Shown piece after piece: positions 42,657 through 51,102 of a stretch of 64,000 nt of DNA; within the stretch, counting starts at the first letter, position 1; each line of letters starts with the position of its first letter. Below the pieces are notes generated by a model, which did not search any database, had not been told where the DNA came from, and worked only from the letters and a program-made list of their open reading frames with translations. Origin of the DNA: Actinomycetes bacterium (GTDB lineage Bacteria > Actinomycetota > Actinomycetes > Mycobacteriales > Mycobacteriaceae); assembly GCA_023460175.1 (NCBI GenBank), contig JAEWRC010000024.1, positions 10,516 to 74,515 of the forward strand, written 5' to 3'. The translations under genes and the position numbers were made by a program.

Positions 42657-43091
42657 ATGCCGCTGCAGGGAGAGTACGCACCCAGTCCGTTCGATTGGTC
42701 GCGGGAGAACGCCGAGGAATACATGAGTTCCGGCGGGACGAAAGGCACCGAACTCCGGGGCATGCCCGTCGTGTTGTTGACCACGCTCGGGGCCAAGACC
42801 GGCAAACTGCGCAAGACCCCGCTGATGCGGGTCGAGCACAACGGCGAGTACGCGATCGTGGCGTCGCTCGGCGGCGCCCCCAAGAACCCGGTCTGGTACC
42901 ACAACGTCAAGGCGAATCCGCTGGTCGAGCTGCAGGATGGCACGATTTCGGCCGACTACACCGCCCGCGAGGTGGTCGGCGACGAGCGCGCGCAGTGGTG
43001 GGAACGGGCCGTCGCCGCGTTCCCCGACTATGCCGATTACCAGACGAAGACCGACCGGCAGATCCCGGTGTTCGTGCTCACGCCCGCCTGA
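42657..43091 (+). CDS. F420-binding deazaflavin-dependent oxidoreductase (Ddn family)
   Basis: This 144-residue split-barrel protein of the nitroreductase/deazaflavin-dependent (Ddn, Rv1558-like) family reduces substrates with coenzyme F420H2. Diagnostic segments are GMPVVLLTTLGAKTGKLRKTPLMRVEHNGEY in outline (residues 35-65) and NPVWYHNVKANPLVELQDG (80-98). The N-terminus is short, as in Rv1558 and unlike the membrane-anchored Ddn. It lies immediately upstream of ilvA, as Rv1558 does in M. tuberculosis. Physiological substrate is unknown; relatives reduce quinones and activate nitroimidazoles. Confidence 0.92.
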   Translation: MPLQGEYAPSPFDWSRENAEEYMSSGGTKGTELRGMPVVLLTTLGAKTGKLRKTPLMRVEHNGEYAIVASLGGAPKNPVWYHNVKANPLVELQDGTISADYTAREVVGDERAQWWERAVAAFPDYADYQTKTDRQIPVFVLTPA

Positions 43092-43132
43092 AACGATTTC
43101 ACTGAAGAATTCGCGCGTGGCACCATTGACCG

Positions 43133-44425
43133 GTGTCCGCTGAACTGAGTCATGCACCACGGGTGACACCGTCGAGCCCCCCGCTCACCGGGGCCGATGT
43201 CGAGGCGGCGGCCAAGCGAATTTCCGACTTGGTGACCCCGACGCCGCTGCAGTTCAGCGACCGACTGTCGCAGCTGACCGACGCGCGGGTCTACCTCAAG
43301 CGCGAGGACCTGCAGACCGTTCGCTCCTACAAGGTGCGCGGGGCCTACAACCTGCTGCTCCAGCTGAGCCCCGAGGAACTCGCCGCCGGCGTCGTGTGCT
43401 GCTCGGCCGGCAACCACGCCCAGGGGTTCGCGCTGGCCTGCCGATCCATGGGCATCCAGGGCCGGGTCTACGTGCCGGCCAAGACGCCGAAGCAGAAGCG
43501 CGACCGCATCCGCTACCACGGCGGCGACAACATCGAGCTGATCATCGGCGGCAAGACCTACGACATGGCCGCCGAGGCCGCCCTCGACGACGCGCGCCGC
43601 ACCGGCGCCACCTTGGTGCACCCCTATGACGACCTGCGGACGATGGCCGGTCAGGGCACCATCGCCGTGGAGATCCTCGAGCAGCTCGATGCCGAACCCG
43701 ACCTGGTGGTCGTCCCCGTCGGGGGCGGGGGCTGCATCAGCGGCATCGCCAGCTATCTGGCGGATCGAACCACCGCGACCTCGCTGCTGGGAGTCGAGCC
43801 CGCCGGTGCCGCGTCGATGGTCGCGGCCCTGGCCGAGGGGCAGCCCGTGACACTCGAGCACGTCGATCAGTTCGTCGACGGCGCGGCCGTGGCGCGCGCG
43901 GGCGCGCTGCCGTTCGCGGCGTTGTCCTCGGCCGGCGACATGGTGTCGATCACCGCGGTCGACGAGGGCGCGGTCTGCACCGCGATGCTCGACCTGTACC
44001 AGAACGAGGGCATCATCGCCGAGCCCGCCGGCGCGCTGTCGGTGGCCGGGCTCCTCGAGACGGACATCACGCCGGGCTCGACGGTGGTGTGCCTGATCTC
44101 CGGCGGCAATAACGACGTGTCGCGCTACGGCGAGGTGCTCGAGCGCTCGCTGGTGCACCTGGGTCTCAAGCACTACTTCCTGGTCGATTTCCCGCAGGAG
44201 CCGGGCGCGCTGCGGCGCTTCCTCGACGAGGTCCTGGGCCCCAACGACGACATCACCCTGTTCGAGTACGTCAAGCGCAACAACCGGGAGACCGGCGAAG
44301 CGTTGGTCGGCGTCCAACTGGGTTCGGCCGCCGACCTGGACCGCCTGCTGGCGCGGATGCAGCGCTCGGAGAGCCACGTCGAACTGCTCGAACCGGGTTC
44401 ACCGACCTACCGCTACCTGATGTAG
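43133..44425 (+). CDS. ilvA: threonine ammonia-lyase (threonine dehydratase)
   Basis: This 430-residue PLP enzyme deaminates threonine to 2-oxobutanoate, the first step of isoleucine synthesis. The PLP lysine is Lys67 in VRSYKVRGAY, and the phosphate-binding loop is VVPVGGGGCISG near residues 196-207. A single regulatory ACT-like domain occupies the C-terminus (YFLVDFPQEPGALRRFL from about 346), giving feedback control by isoleucine. The GTG start follows the deazaflavin gene by 41 bases and yields the normal N-terminus. M. tuberculosis equivalent: Rv1559. It is convergent with the hypothetical gene at 44.4 kb. Confidence 0.97.
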   Translation: MSAELSHAPRVTPSSPPLTGADVEAAAKRISDLVTPTPLQFSDRLSQLTDARVYLKREDLQTVRSYKVRGAYNLLLQLSPEELAAGVVCCSAGNHAQGFALACRSMGIQGRVYVPAKTPKQKRDRIRYHGGDNIELIIGGKTYDMAAEAALDDARRTGATLVHPYDDLRTMAGQGTIAVEILEQLDAEPDLVVVPVGGGGCISGIASYLADRTTATSLLGVEPAGAASMVAALAEGQPVTLEHVDQFVDGAAVARAGALPFAALSSAGDMVSITAVDEGAVCTAMLDLYQNEGIIAEPAGALSVAGLLETDITPGSTVVCLISGGNNDVSRYGEVLERSLVHLGLKHYFLVDFPQEPGALRRFLDEVLGPNDDITLFEYVKRNNRETGEALVGVQLGSAADLDRLLARMQRSESHVELLEPGSPTYRYLM

Positions 44426-44437
44426 CGCTTCCGTACC

Positions 44438-44881
44438 TCACGTAGCGCTTGCGCTCAAGCTTGGCTCGATCAGTTCCAGCGATTCGTCGTTGGCGCGGAA
44501 GATCGGCTCCAGCGGCACCTCGCAGCGCTGCGCGCAGTCGGTGAGCATGCCCGCCCATCGGCGGTCCCGCTCGCTGACCCCGCCGGTGCCCGGCCCGGTC
44601 AGCAGGATCGCCACGCTCACCGGCGCATCGAGTTCCTCGACGACCACGGCGAGACCACCGAACAACTTCTCGCAGACGTCTTCTCGGGGCAGCCGGGGGA
44701 TGGACAGCTGATGCAGGGCCTTGATCAGGCGGCGGTCGGGTCCGAGGAACCCGAACCAGATGAGGCGTTGACCGAAGCCGAGCGGGCCCATCAGGGCCCG
44801 CCAGCGTTGGCCGAGGTCCGCGGTGCTGTGCACCGGGTCCGTCGCGGATTCGATGGGCGGGGGCAGATACGGATTGGTCAT
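44438..44881 (-). CDS. conserved hypothetical protein upstream of treZ
   Basis: This 147-residue soluble protein was not recognised by family. It starts MTNPYLPPPIESATDP, has a short hydrophobic stretch (LIWFGFLGPDRRLIKAL) and a Val-rich strand (FGGLAVVVEELDAPVSVAILL). No catalytic motif or membrane segment is evident. It lies between ilvA and treZ. The gene is convergent with ilvA (12 bases between stops), and treZ lies 53 bases upstream... of its own stop on the same strand, so it is probably transcribed separately from, or read after, the tre genes. Confidence 0.6.
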   Translation of the reverse strand: MTNPYLPPPIESATDPVHSTADLGQRWRALMGPLGFGQRLIWFGFLGPDRRLIKALHQLSIPRLPREDVCEKLFGGLAVVVEELDAPVSVAILLTGPGTGGVSERDRRWAGMLTDCAQRCEVPLEPIFRANDESLELIEPSLSASAT

Positions 44882-44934
44882 GTCGGCAGCCTGACCGAGG
44901 CGGCGCTGCGGTGTGTACCGCTATCCACAGGGCC

Positions 44935-46668
44935 CTACGCGGGGGACGCGTGCCGCAGCACCGCGAACGAATGGCCGTCCAATACCGTTGCGGTCTCGCC
45001 GATTCGGGGCGTGCCCCAGGCGTAAACCAGTTCGCCGCGCACCGGAACGTCAACGGGCTCGGTGCCCAGGTTGCACGCGATCGTCAGCGCTCCACGCCGC
45101 CACGCAATCCAGCGGGCGTCCTCGTCGTAGTCGACGGTCATGTGGTCCAACCAGAAGTCGCCGAGATCCGGTTCGGTGCGCCGCAGGGCGATCAGGTCGC
45201 GGTACAGGCGCAAAAGCCCGGCGTGTCGGCCCGAGCCGGGCTCGTCCCAGTCCAGCTTGGAGCGCGCGAACGTGGCGGGGTCCTGCGGGTCGGGCACCTC
45301 GTCGGCGTCCCAGCCGTGCTCGGCGAACTCGGCCTTCCGGCCCTGCCGGGTGGCCTCGGCCAACTCGGGCTCGGGGTGCGAGCTGAAGAACTGGAACGGG
45401 GTTTCGGCACCCCATTCCTCGCCCATGAACAGCATCGCGGTGAACGGCGTCAGCAGCGCCAGTGCCGCGCTGACCGCCAATTGACCGTCGTCGAGGTAGC
45501 CCGTAGGCCGGTCGCCGATCGCCCGGTTGCCCACCTGATCGTGCGTGCAGGTGTAGGCGACCAACCGGGACCCGGGAATGGCCGCGGTGTCCAGCGGCCG
45601 GCCGTGCCGGCGCTTCCGGAACGACGAGAACGTGCCCGCGTGGTAGAAACCGTTCTTCAGCGCGTCGGCCAGCACCTCGAGGGTGCCGAAATCGCGGTAG
45701 TAACCCTGTCGTTCGCCCGAGACCGCGGTGTGCAGGGCGTGGTGGATGTCATCGTCCCACTGCGCGGTCATCCCGTAGCCGCCGTCCGAGCGGGGGGTGA
45801 TGAACCGCGGGTCGTTGCGGTCACTCTCGGCGATCAACGACAGCGGCCGGCCCAATTCGGCTGCCAGCGCCTCGGTTTCGGCCGACAGTTCCTCCAGGAT
45901 GTGCACGGCCGTGGTGTCCACCAGCGCGTGCACGGCGTCCAGGCGCAAGCCGTCGATGTGGAAGTCGCGCATCCAGCGCAGCGCGCAGTCGATGATGTAG
46001 CGGCGCACCTCGTCGGACTCGGCGTCGGCGATGTTGATGCCCTCGCCCCACGGGTTGCTCGCCGAGGACAGGTACGGCCCGAACCGCGGCAGGTAATTGC
46101 CCGACGGGCCAAGGTGATTGAACACCGCGTCGAGCAGCACGCCTAAACCCCGCTCGTGGCACGCGTCGACGAACCGCAGCAGGGCGTCTGGGCCGCCGTA
46201 GGGTTCGTGCACGGCGTACCACAGCACCCCGTCGTAACCCCACCCGTGGGTGCCGGCAAACGCGTTGACCGGCATCAATTCGACGAAGTCCACCCCGAGG
46301 TCCACCAGATGATCCAGCTTGTCGATGGCCGAATCGAGCGTGCCGGCCGGGGTGAAGGTCCCCACGTGCAATTCGTAGATGACCGCACCGGTCACGGAGC
46401 GGCCGGCCCAGTCCGACGCCGGCGCCGCCGCCGGGGTCCACAGCGCCGAGCGGGCGTGCACGCCGTCGGGCTGGCGCGCCGAACGCGGGTCGGGCAGCAC
46501 CGTCGGATCGTCGTCCAGCACAAAGCCGTACCGAGCCGTCGCCTCGACATCGACCGTCGCACGCCACCAACCGTCTGCCTCGCGGCGCATCGGATGCAGC
46601 GTCCCGTCCACGTCGAGGCGCACCACCTCGGGTCGCGGCGCCCACACGGCGAATGCGTGCTCAGCCAT
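44935..46668 (-). CDS. treZ: maltooligosyltrehalose trehalohydrolase
   Basis: This 577-residue glycoside hydrolase of family GH13 releases trehalose from maltooligosyltrehalose, the last step of the TreYZ pathway. An N-terminal E-set domain (FAVWAPRPEVVRLDVDG) is followed by the catalytic barrel: DVVYNH-like region I (DAVFNHLG near residue 178), the nucleophile motif DGLRLDAVHAL near 238-248, the acid motif SLIAESD near 274, and the C-terminal beta domain. It overlaps treY by eight bases (treY stop at 46661), so treX-treY-treZ are one transcript. Trehalose made here is a plausible source for Stf0 and for other trehalose lipids. Confidence 0.96.
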   Translation of the reverse strand: MAEHAFAVWAPRPEVVRLDVDGTLHPMRREADGWWRATVDVEATARYGFVLDDDPTVLPDPRSARQPDGVHARSALWTPAAAPASDWAGRSVTGAVIYELHVGTFTPAGTLDSAIDKLDHLVDLGVDFVELMPVNAFAGTHGWGYDGVLWYAVHEPYGGPDALLRFVDACHERGLGVLLDAVFNHLGPSGNYLPRFGPYLSSASNPWGEGINIADAESDEVRRYIIDCALRWMRDFHIDGLRLDAVHALVDTTAVHILEELSAETEALAAELGRPLSLIAESDRNDPRFITPRSDGGYGMTAQWDDDIHHALHTAVSGERQGYYRDFGTLEVLADALKNGFYHAGTFSSFRKRRHGRPLDTAAIPGSRLVAYTCTHDQVGNRAIGDRPTGYLDDGQLAVSAALALLTPFTAMLFMGEEWGAETPFQFFSSHPEPELAEATRQGRKAEFAEHGWDADEVPDPQDPATFARSKLDWDEPGSGRHAGLLRLYRDLIALRRTEPDLGDFWLDHMTVDYDEDARWIAWRRGALTIACNLGTEPVDVPVRGELVYAWGTPRIGETATVLDGHSFAVLRHASPA

Positions 46669-48952
46669 CGGCGCGCTCCAGCAGGGCGACCGGCAACTCG
46701 GCGAACAGGTCGGCGGCCGCCACCGTCCCGGCGTGGGTCCGGCCCGTCAGCCGATCGGTCCAGGCGCCGTCGGGCAGCGGCAATGCGGTGTCGCGCCAAC
46801 CGGATTCGCTCAGGGGCACCGTCCACCGGCTGACGGCCACCAGCACCTCGGCGCCGCGGCGGAACGCGACCAGATGCTCGGCGGCTTCGCCGGTCGCCGA
46901 CACCGGGGTGTGGCCGCCCGCCAGGAACGCCTCGGGGTGGGCCCGGCGCAGCTGCAACGCGGCGCGCACCACCCGCAGCTTGGGATGCGCACCGGCCGCC
47001 AGGGCGGCGCGCCGCGCGGCGTAGTCCACCGGGCGGCGGTTGTCCGGGTCCACCAGGCTGTCCTCCCACAGCTCGGTGCCCTGGTAGACATCCGGGATGC
47101 CCGGCACGGTCAGCGCGAGCAGCTTCTGGCCGAGCGCATCGTCGCGGGCGTGCGGGGCCAGGCGCGCCACCAGGGCGGTGAGTTCGGCGGCCACCGGCCC
47201 GTCGAACACGGCGTCGAGCCACTCGTGCACCGCGGCCTCGAACTCGGCGTCGGGTTCGTGCCACGAGGTGTGCACCTGGGCCTCGCGCAGCGCCTTTTCA
47301 GCGTAGGCGTGCAGTCGGTCGCGCAGCGAATGGTCCACCGCACCGTCGACGGGCCACACCCCGAAGATGTTCTGCCACAGGAACAATCCGGCGTCCGGAG
47401 CAGGGGAGGGGGTGGTCTGCTCCCACCCGGCGACCATCTCGGTCCACAATCCCGGCACCTGGGACAGCACGCCGATCCGGGCCCGGACATCCTCGCCGCG
47501 CTTGGTGTCGTGGGTGGTCAGCGTGGACATCGCGGTGGGCCAGCGGCGCGCGCGGACGGCGGCGCTGTGGTGGAATTCGGCGGCGCTGACCCCGAAGCGC
47601 TGGGGGCTGCCGCCGACCTCGTTGAGCGAGACCAGCCGGGTGTCCCGGTAGAACAGGCAGTCCTCGACGGCCTTGGCCGTCACCGCGCCGCACAGCTGCT
47701 GCAGCCGGGTCGCGGGCTCCTCGGCGCCCAGACCGGCGACCAGCACCTGCAGCGGGGCCGCGAGGTCCGGTTGCGCCGCCACCGTCTCGGCGATGGCAGT
47801 CGAGAGCATGGCGGCCAGCCCGGGGTAGTCGCAGCGGTAGACGTCGAGGTGGGTCAGCAGCGCCGCGATGGCCTCCGGCAGCCGCGGATGGTCGTGGCCG
47901 GCCGCGGTGACCACGGCGCGGCGCAGCCGGGACAGTTCGGAGGCCAGCGTCTCGGTGGCCACGGCGACCTTGAGTTCGGCCTCGAGCCGCGCCGTGTCGG
48001 CGGCGTCGAAGCCCGCCGAGGCGCTCAGCGCGGTCAACGAATCGGCGCCGGCCGGATCGATGAACAGGCCCCCGACCTCGCGCAGCACGTCGTAGCCGGT
48101 GGTGCCGTCGACCGGCAGGGTCGGCTCCAGCGCCTCGTCGACCGCCAGGATCTTCTCGATGACGATGTAGGCGCGCGGCCCGGTCAGCTCGCGCAGGCGG
48201 CGCAGATATCCCGCCGGATCGGACAACCCGTCGGGGTGATCGATCCGCACCCCGTCGACCAGGCCCTCGTCGAACCAGCGCTTGACCTCGATGTGGCTGG
48301 CGTCGAAGACCTTCGGGTCCTCCTGGCGCAGACCCGCCAGCGAGGTGATCGAGAAGAACCGGCGGTAGCCGCACACGTTGCGGCGCCATCCGACCAGCCG
48401 GTAGTGCTGGCGGTCGTGCACCTCGGTGCCGCTGCCGCCGGCGGTGCCGGGGGCGATCGGGAAGCGCAGGTCGCCCAACGTGAGGGCGTCGCCGTCGACG
48501 GTCAGTGCCGCGACGTCCTCGTCGGCGCCGAGCACGGGCAGGACGATGCGCCCGTCGGGGTCCAGATCCCAATCGATATCGAAGAAGTCGGCGAACTGCG
48601 AGTCCCGGCCGCGCCGCAGCACGTCCCACCACCAGGGGTTCAGCTCAGGCTGGTCGACCCCGACGTGGTTGGGCACGATGTCGGCCACCAGACCCATGCC
48701 GCGGGCCCGGGCCGCCCGCGACAACGCGGCCAGCGCCTCGGGCCCGCCGAGTTCGGCGGACACCGCAGTCGGGTCGGTGACGTCGTAGCCGTGGGTGGAA
48801 CCTCGGACCGCGGTGAGGAGGGGCGACAGGTAGACGTGGCTGACGCCGAGGTCGTCGAGGTAGTCGAGGAGATCCAGCGCGTCGGTGAGGGTGAACCCGT
48901 CGCCGCGCAGTTGCAGGCGGTAGGTGGACAGCACCGGCCGGTCCGCGGTCAT
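46661..48952 (-). CDS. treY: maltooligosyltrehalose synthase
   Basis: This 763-residue GH13 isomerase converts the reducing end of maltooligosaccharides into an alpha-1,1-linked trehalose unit. The start MTADRPVLSTYRLQLRGDGFTLTDA is the family N-terminus, and YLSPLLTAVRGSTHGYDVTDP follows. The nucleophile segment GVRIDHPDGLSDP is near residue 236-248 and the acid segment IVIEKILA near 268. The ATG at 48952 overlaps the treX stop (ATGA), and the 3' end overlaps treZ. The long plus-strand frame opposite is an antisense shadow. Confidence 0.96.
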   Translation of the reverse strand: MTADRPVLSTYRLQLRGDGFTLTDALDLLDYLDDLGVSHVYLSPLLTAVRGSTHGYDVTDPTAVSAELGGPEALAALSRAARARGMGLVADIVPNHVGVDQPELNPWWWDVLRRGRDSQFADFFDIDWDLDPDGRIVLPVLGADEDVAALTVDGDALTLGDLRFPIAPGTAGGSGTEVHDRQHYRLVGWRRNVCGYRRFFSITSLAGLRQEDPKVFDASHIEVKRWFDEGLVDGVRIDHPDGLSDPAGYLRRLRELTGPRAYIVIEKILAVDEALEPTLPVDGTTGYDVLREVGGLFIDPAGADSLTALSASAGFDAADTARLEAELKVAVATETLASELSRLRRAVVTAAGHDHPRLPEAIAALLTHLDVYRCDYPGLAAMLSTAIAETVAAQPDLAAPLQVLVAGLGAEEPATRLQQLCGAVTAKAVEDCLFYRDTRLVSLNEVGGSPQRFGVSAAEFHHSAAVRARRWPTAMSTLTTHDTKRGEDVRARIGVLSQVPGLWTEMVAGWEQTTPSPAPDAGLFLWQNIFGVWPVDGAVDHSLRDRLHAYAEKALREAQVHTSWHEPDAEFEAAVHEWLDAVFDGPVAAELTALVARLAPHARDDALGQKLLALTVPGIPDVYQGTELWEDSLVDPDNRRPVDYAARRAALAAGAHPKLRVVRAALQLRRAHPEAFLAGGHTPVSATGEAAEHLVAFRRGAEVLVAVSRWTVPLSESGWRDTALPLPDGAWTDRLTGRTHAGTVAAADLFAELPVALLERADG

Positions 48953-51102
48953 GACGTCTTTCGAAGGACGAGCACCGATCTCGGTTCCAGGGTGACCGTC
49001 TGGCCCGCGCGCACCACGGTGTCGCTGGCTCCGGTCGGGGTGGCGGTGTCCAAGGCCGAACTCCATTCCTGTGCGTAGCGACCGTCAGGGGTGACGAAGT
49101 CCATACCCTCGGCGCTGGCGTTGAAACACAGCAGGAACGAGTCGTCGATCACGCGCTCGCCGCGTCGGTCCGGCTCGGGAATGGCCTCCCCGTTGAGGAA
49201 GACCGCCAGCGACGCCCCGAACGGTGCGTCCCAGTCCTCGGGCGTCATCTCCTGACCCGACGGGGTCAGCCAGGCGATGTCGCGGTACTGGTCGCCGCTG
49301 CGGATCGGGGTGCCGGCGAAGAACCTCCGACGCCGGAACACCGGGTGCGCCCGGCGCAGATCGGTGGCCCGGCGGAAGAACGCCAACAGGTCGGCGTTGG
49401 TTTCGCACAGCGACCAGTCCATCCAGGACAGTTCGGAGTCCTGGCAGTAGACGTTGTTGTTGCCGAATTGGCTGCGCCCCAACTCGTCGCCGTGGCTGAT
49501 CATCGGGGTGCCCTGGCTGACCATCAGGGTGGCGATGATGTTGCGCATCTGCTTGGCCCGCAACGCCAGGATCTCCGGGTCGTCGGTGGGACCCTCCACG
49601 CCGCAGTTCCAGGACCGGTTGTGGTTCTCTCCGTCGGCGTTGCCCTCGCCGTTGGCCTCATTGTGTTTCTCGTTGTAGGACACCAGATCTGCCAGGGTGA
49701 AGCCGTCGTGGGCGGTGACGAAGTTGATGCTGGCGCCGGGTCGACGGCCGGTGTGCTCGTACAGGTCCGAGGAACCCGTGAGCCGGGAGGCGAATTCGCC
49801 GAGGGTGGCCGGCTGACCGCGCCAGTAGTCGCGCACCGTGTCGCGGTACTTTCCGTTCCATTCGGTCCACAGCCCGGGGAAGTTGCCCACCTGGTAGCCG
49901 CCCTCGCCGACATCCCACGGCTCGGCGATGAGCTTCACCTGGCTGATCACCGGATCCTGTTGCACCAGATCGAAGAACGCCGACAACCGGTCCACGTCGT
50001 AGAACTCGCGCGCCAGGGTCGAGGCCAGGTCGAAGCGGAACCCGTCGACGTGCATCTCGAGCACCCAGTACCGCAGCGAGTCCATGATCAGCTGCAGGGT
50101 GTGCGGGTGCCGCGCGTTGAGGCTGTTGCCGGTGCCGGTGAAGTCCTTGTAGTGGCGCAGATCCCCGTCGAGCAGCCGGTAGTAGGCGGCGTTGTCGATG
50201 CCGCGGAAGTTCAGCGTCGGGCCCAGGTGGTCACCCTCGGCGGTGTGGTTGTAGACGACGTCGAGGATGACCTCGATGCCGGCCTCGTGGAAGGCCCGGA
50301 CCATGGCCTTGAACTCCGCGACGGCCCCGCCGGCCTTGTGAGTGGCGGCGTACTGGTAGTGCGGGGCGAAGAAGCCGAAGGTGTTGTAGCCCCAGTAGTT
50401 TCGCAGCCCGAGGTCCAGTAGGCGCTGGTCGTGCAGGAACTGATGCACCGGCATGAGCTCGATGGCCGTGACGTCGAGCGACTTCAGGTGCTCGATGATC
50501 ACCGGATGGCCTAGGCCCGCGTAGGTTCCGCGCAGCTCCTCGGGAATGCCGGGATGGTTCTGCGTCATCCCCTTGACGTGCGCCTCGTAGATGATCGTGT
50601 GGTGGTACGGCGTGCGCGGCGGACGGTCGTTGGCCCAGTTGAAGAACGGGTTGATCACCACGCTGGTCATGGTGTGGCCCAACGAATCCACCCGCGGCGG
50701 GGTGCCGCCGGACGCCGGATCCTCGGCGTTGCGGTCGTAGGAGAACAGGGCCTGGGAGAAATGGAAATCACCGTGGAAGGACTTGCCGTACGGGTCCAGC
50801 AGCAGCTTGGAGGCGTCGCACCGGTGGCCGGCCGCCGGCTCCCAGGGGCCGTGCACCCGGTAGCCGTAGCGCTGCCCGGGCGCGACCGCGGGCAGGTACG
50901 CGTGCCACACGTGGCCGTCCACCTCATCGAGTTCGATGCGCGTCTCGCCGCCGTCCTTGCCGATCAGGCACAGCTCGACCCGGTCGGCGATCTCGGAGAA
51001 CAACGCGAAGTTGGTGCCCGCGCCGTCGTAGGTGGCACCCAGCGGGTAGGCGCTGCCCGGCCACACGTGGCGCCCGGCCTCCGGTGCCGTGATGGTCACC
51101 AC
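48949..51102 (-). CDS. treX: glycogen debranching enzyme TreX
   Basis: This 717-residue GH13 isoamylase-type debranching enzyme feeds linear maltodextrins to TreY. It has a CBM48-like N-terminus (GSAYPLGATYDGAGTNFALFS), catalytic motifs DVVYNHT (near residue 288), DGFRFDLASTL (nucleophile Asp, near 358), LIAEPWDVGEGGYQ (acid Glu, near 394) and TAHDGFTLADLVSYN. Two consecutive GTG codons (51102 and 51099) give the start, overlapping the stop of the acyltransferase gene. Its own stop overlaps treY. The M. tuberculosis treX-treY-treZ order (Rv1564c-Rv1562c) is conserved. Confidence 0.96.
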   Translation of the reverse strand: MVTITAPEAGRHVWPGSAYPLGATYDGAGTNFALFSEIADRVELCLIGKDGGETRIELDEVDGHVWHAYLPAVAPGQRYGYRVHGPWEPAAGHRCDASKLLLDPYGKSFHGDFHFSQALFSYDRNAEDPASGGTPPRVDSLGHTMTSVVINPFFNWANDRPPRTPYHHTIIYEAHVKGMTQNHPGIPEELRGTYAGLGHPVIIEHLKSLDVTAIELMPVHQFLHDQRLLDLGLRNYWGYNTFGFFAPHYQYAATHKAGGAVAEFKAMVRAFHEAGIEVILDVVYNHTAEGDHLGPTLNFRGIDNAAYYRLLDGDLRHYKDFTGTGNSLNARHPHTLQLIMDSLRYWVLEMHVDGFRFDLASTLAREFYDVDRLSAFFDLVQQDPVISQVKLIAEPWDVGEGGYQVGNFPGLWTEWNGKYRDTVRDYWRGQPATLGEFASRLTGSSDLYEHTGRRPGASINFVTAHDGFTLADLVSYNEKHNEANGEGNADGENHNRSWNCGVEGPTDDPEILALRAKQMRNIIATLMVSQGTPMISHGDELGRSQFGNNNVYCQDSELSWMDWSLCETNADLLAFFRRATDLRRAHPVFRRRRFFAGTPIRSGDQYRDIAWLTPSGQEMTPEDWDAPFGASLAVFLNGEAIPEPDRRGERVIDDSFLLCFNASAEGMDFVTPDGRYAQEWSSALDTATPTGASDTVVRAGQTVTLEPRSVLVLRKTS

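Noticed and set aside
44444..44455. AGCGC-TT-GCGCT as a terminator between ilvA and the hypothetical gene
   Set aside because: The two-base loop is too short for a stable hairpin, there is no T-tract, and it lies within the coding end of the minus-strand gene.
46379..49078. 899-codon open frame on the plus strand opposite treY/treZ
   Set aside because: Antisense shadow of GC-rich coding sequence; the minus-strand genes carry clear GH13 motifs.
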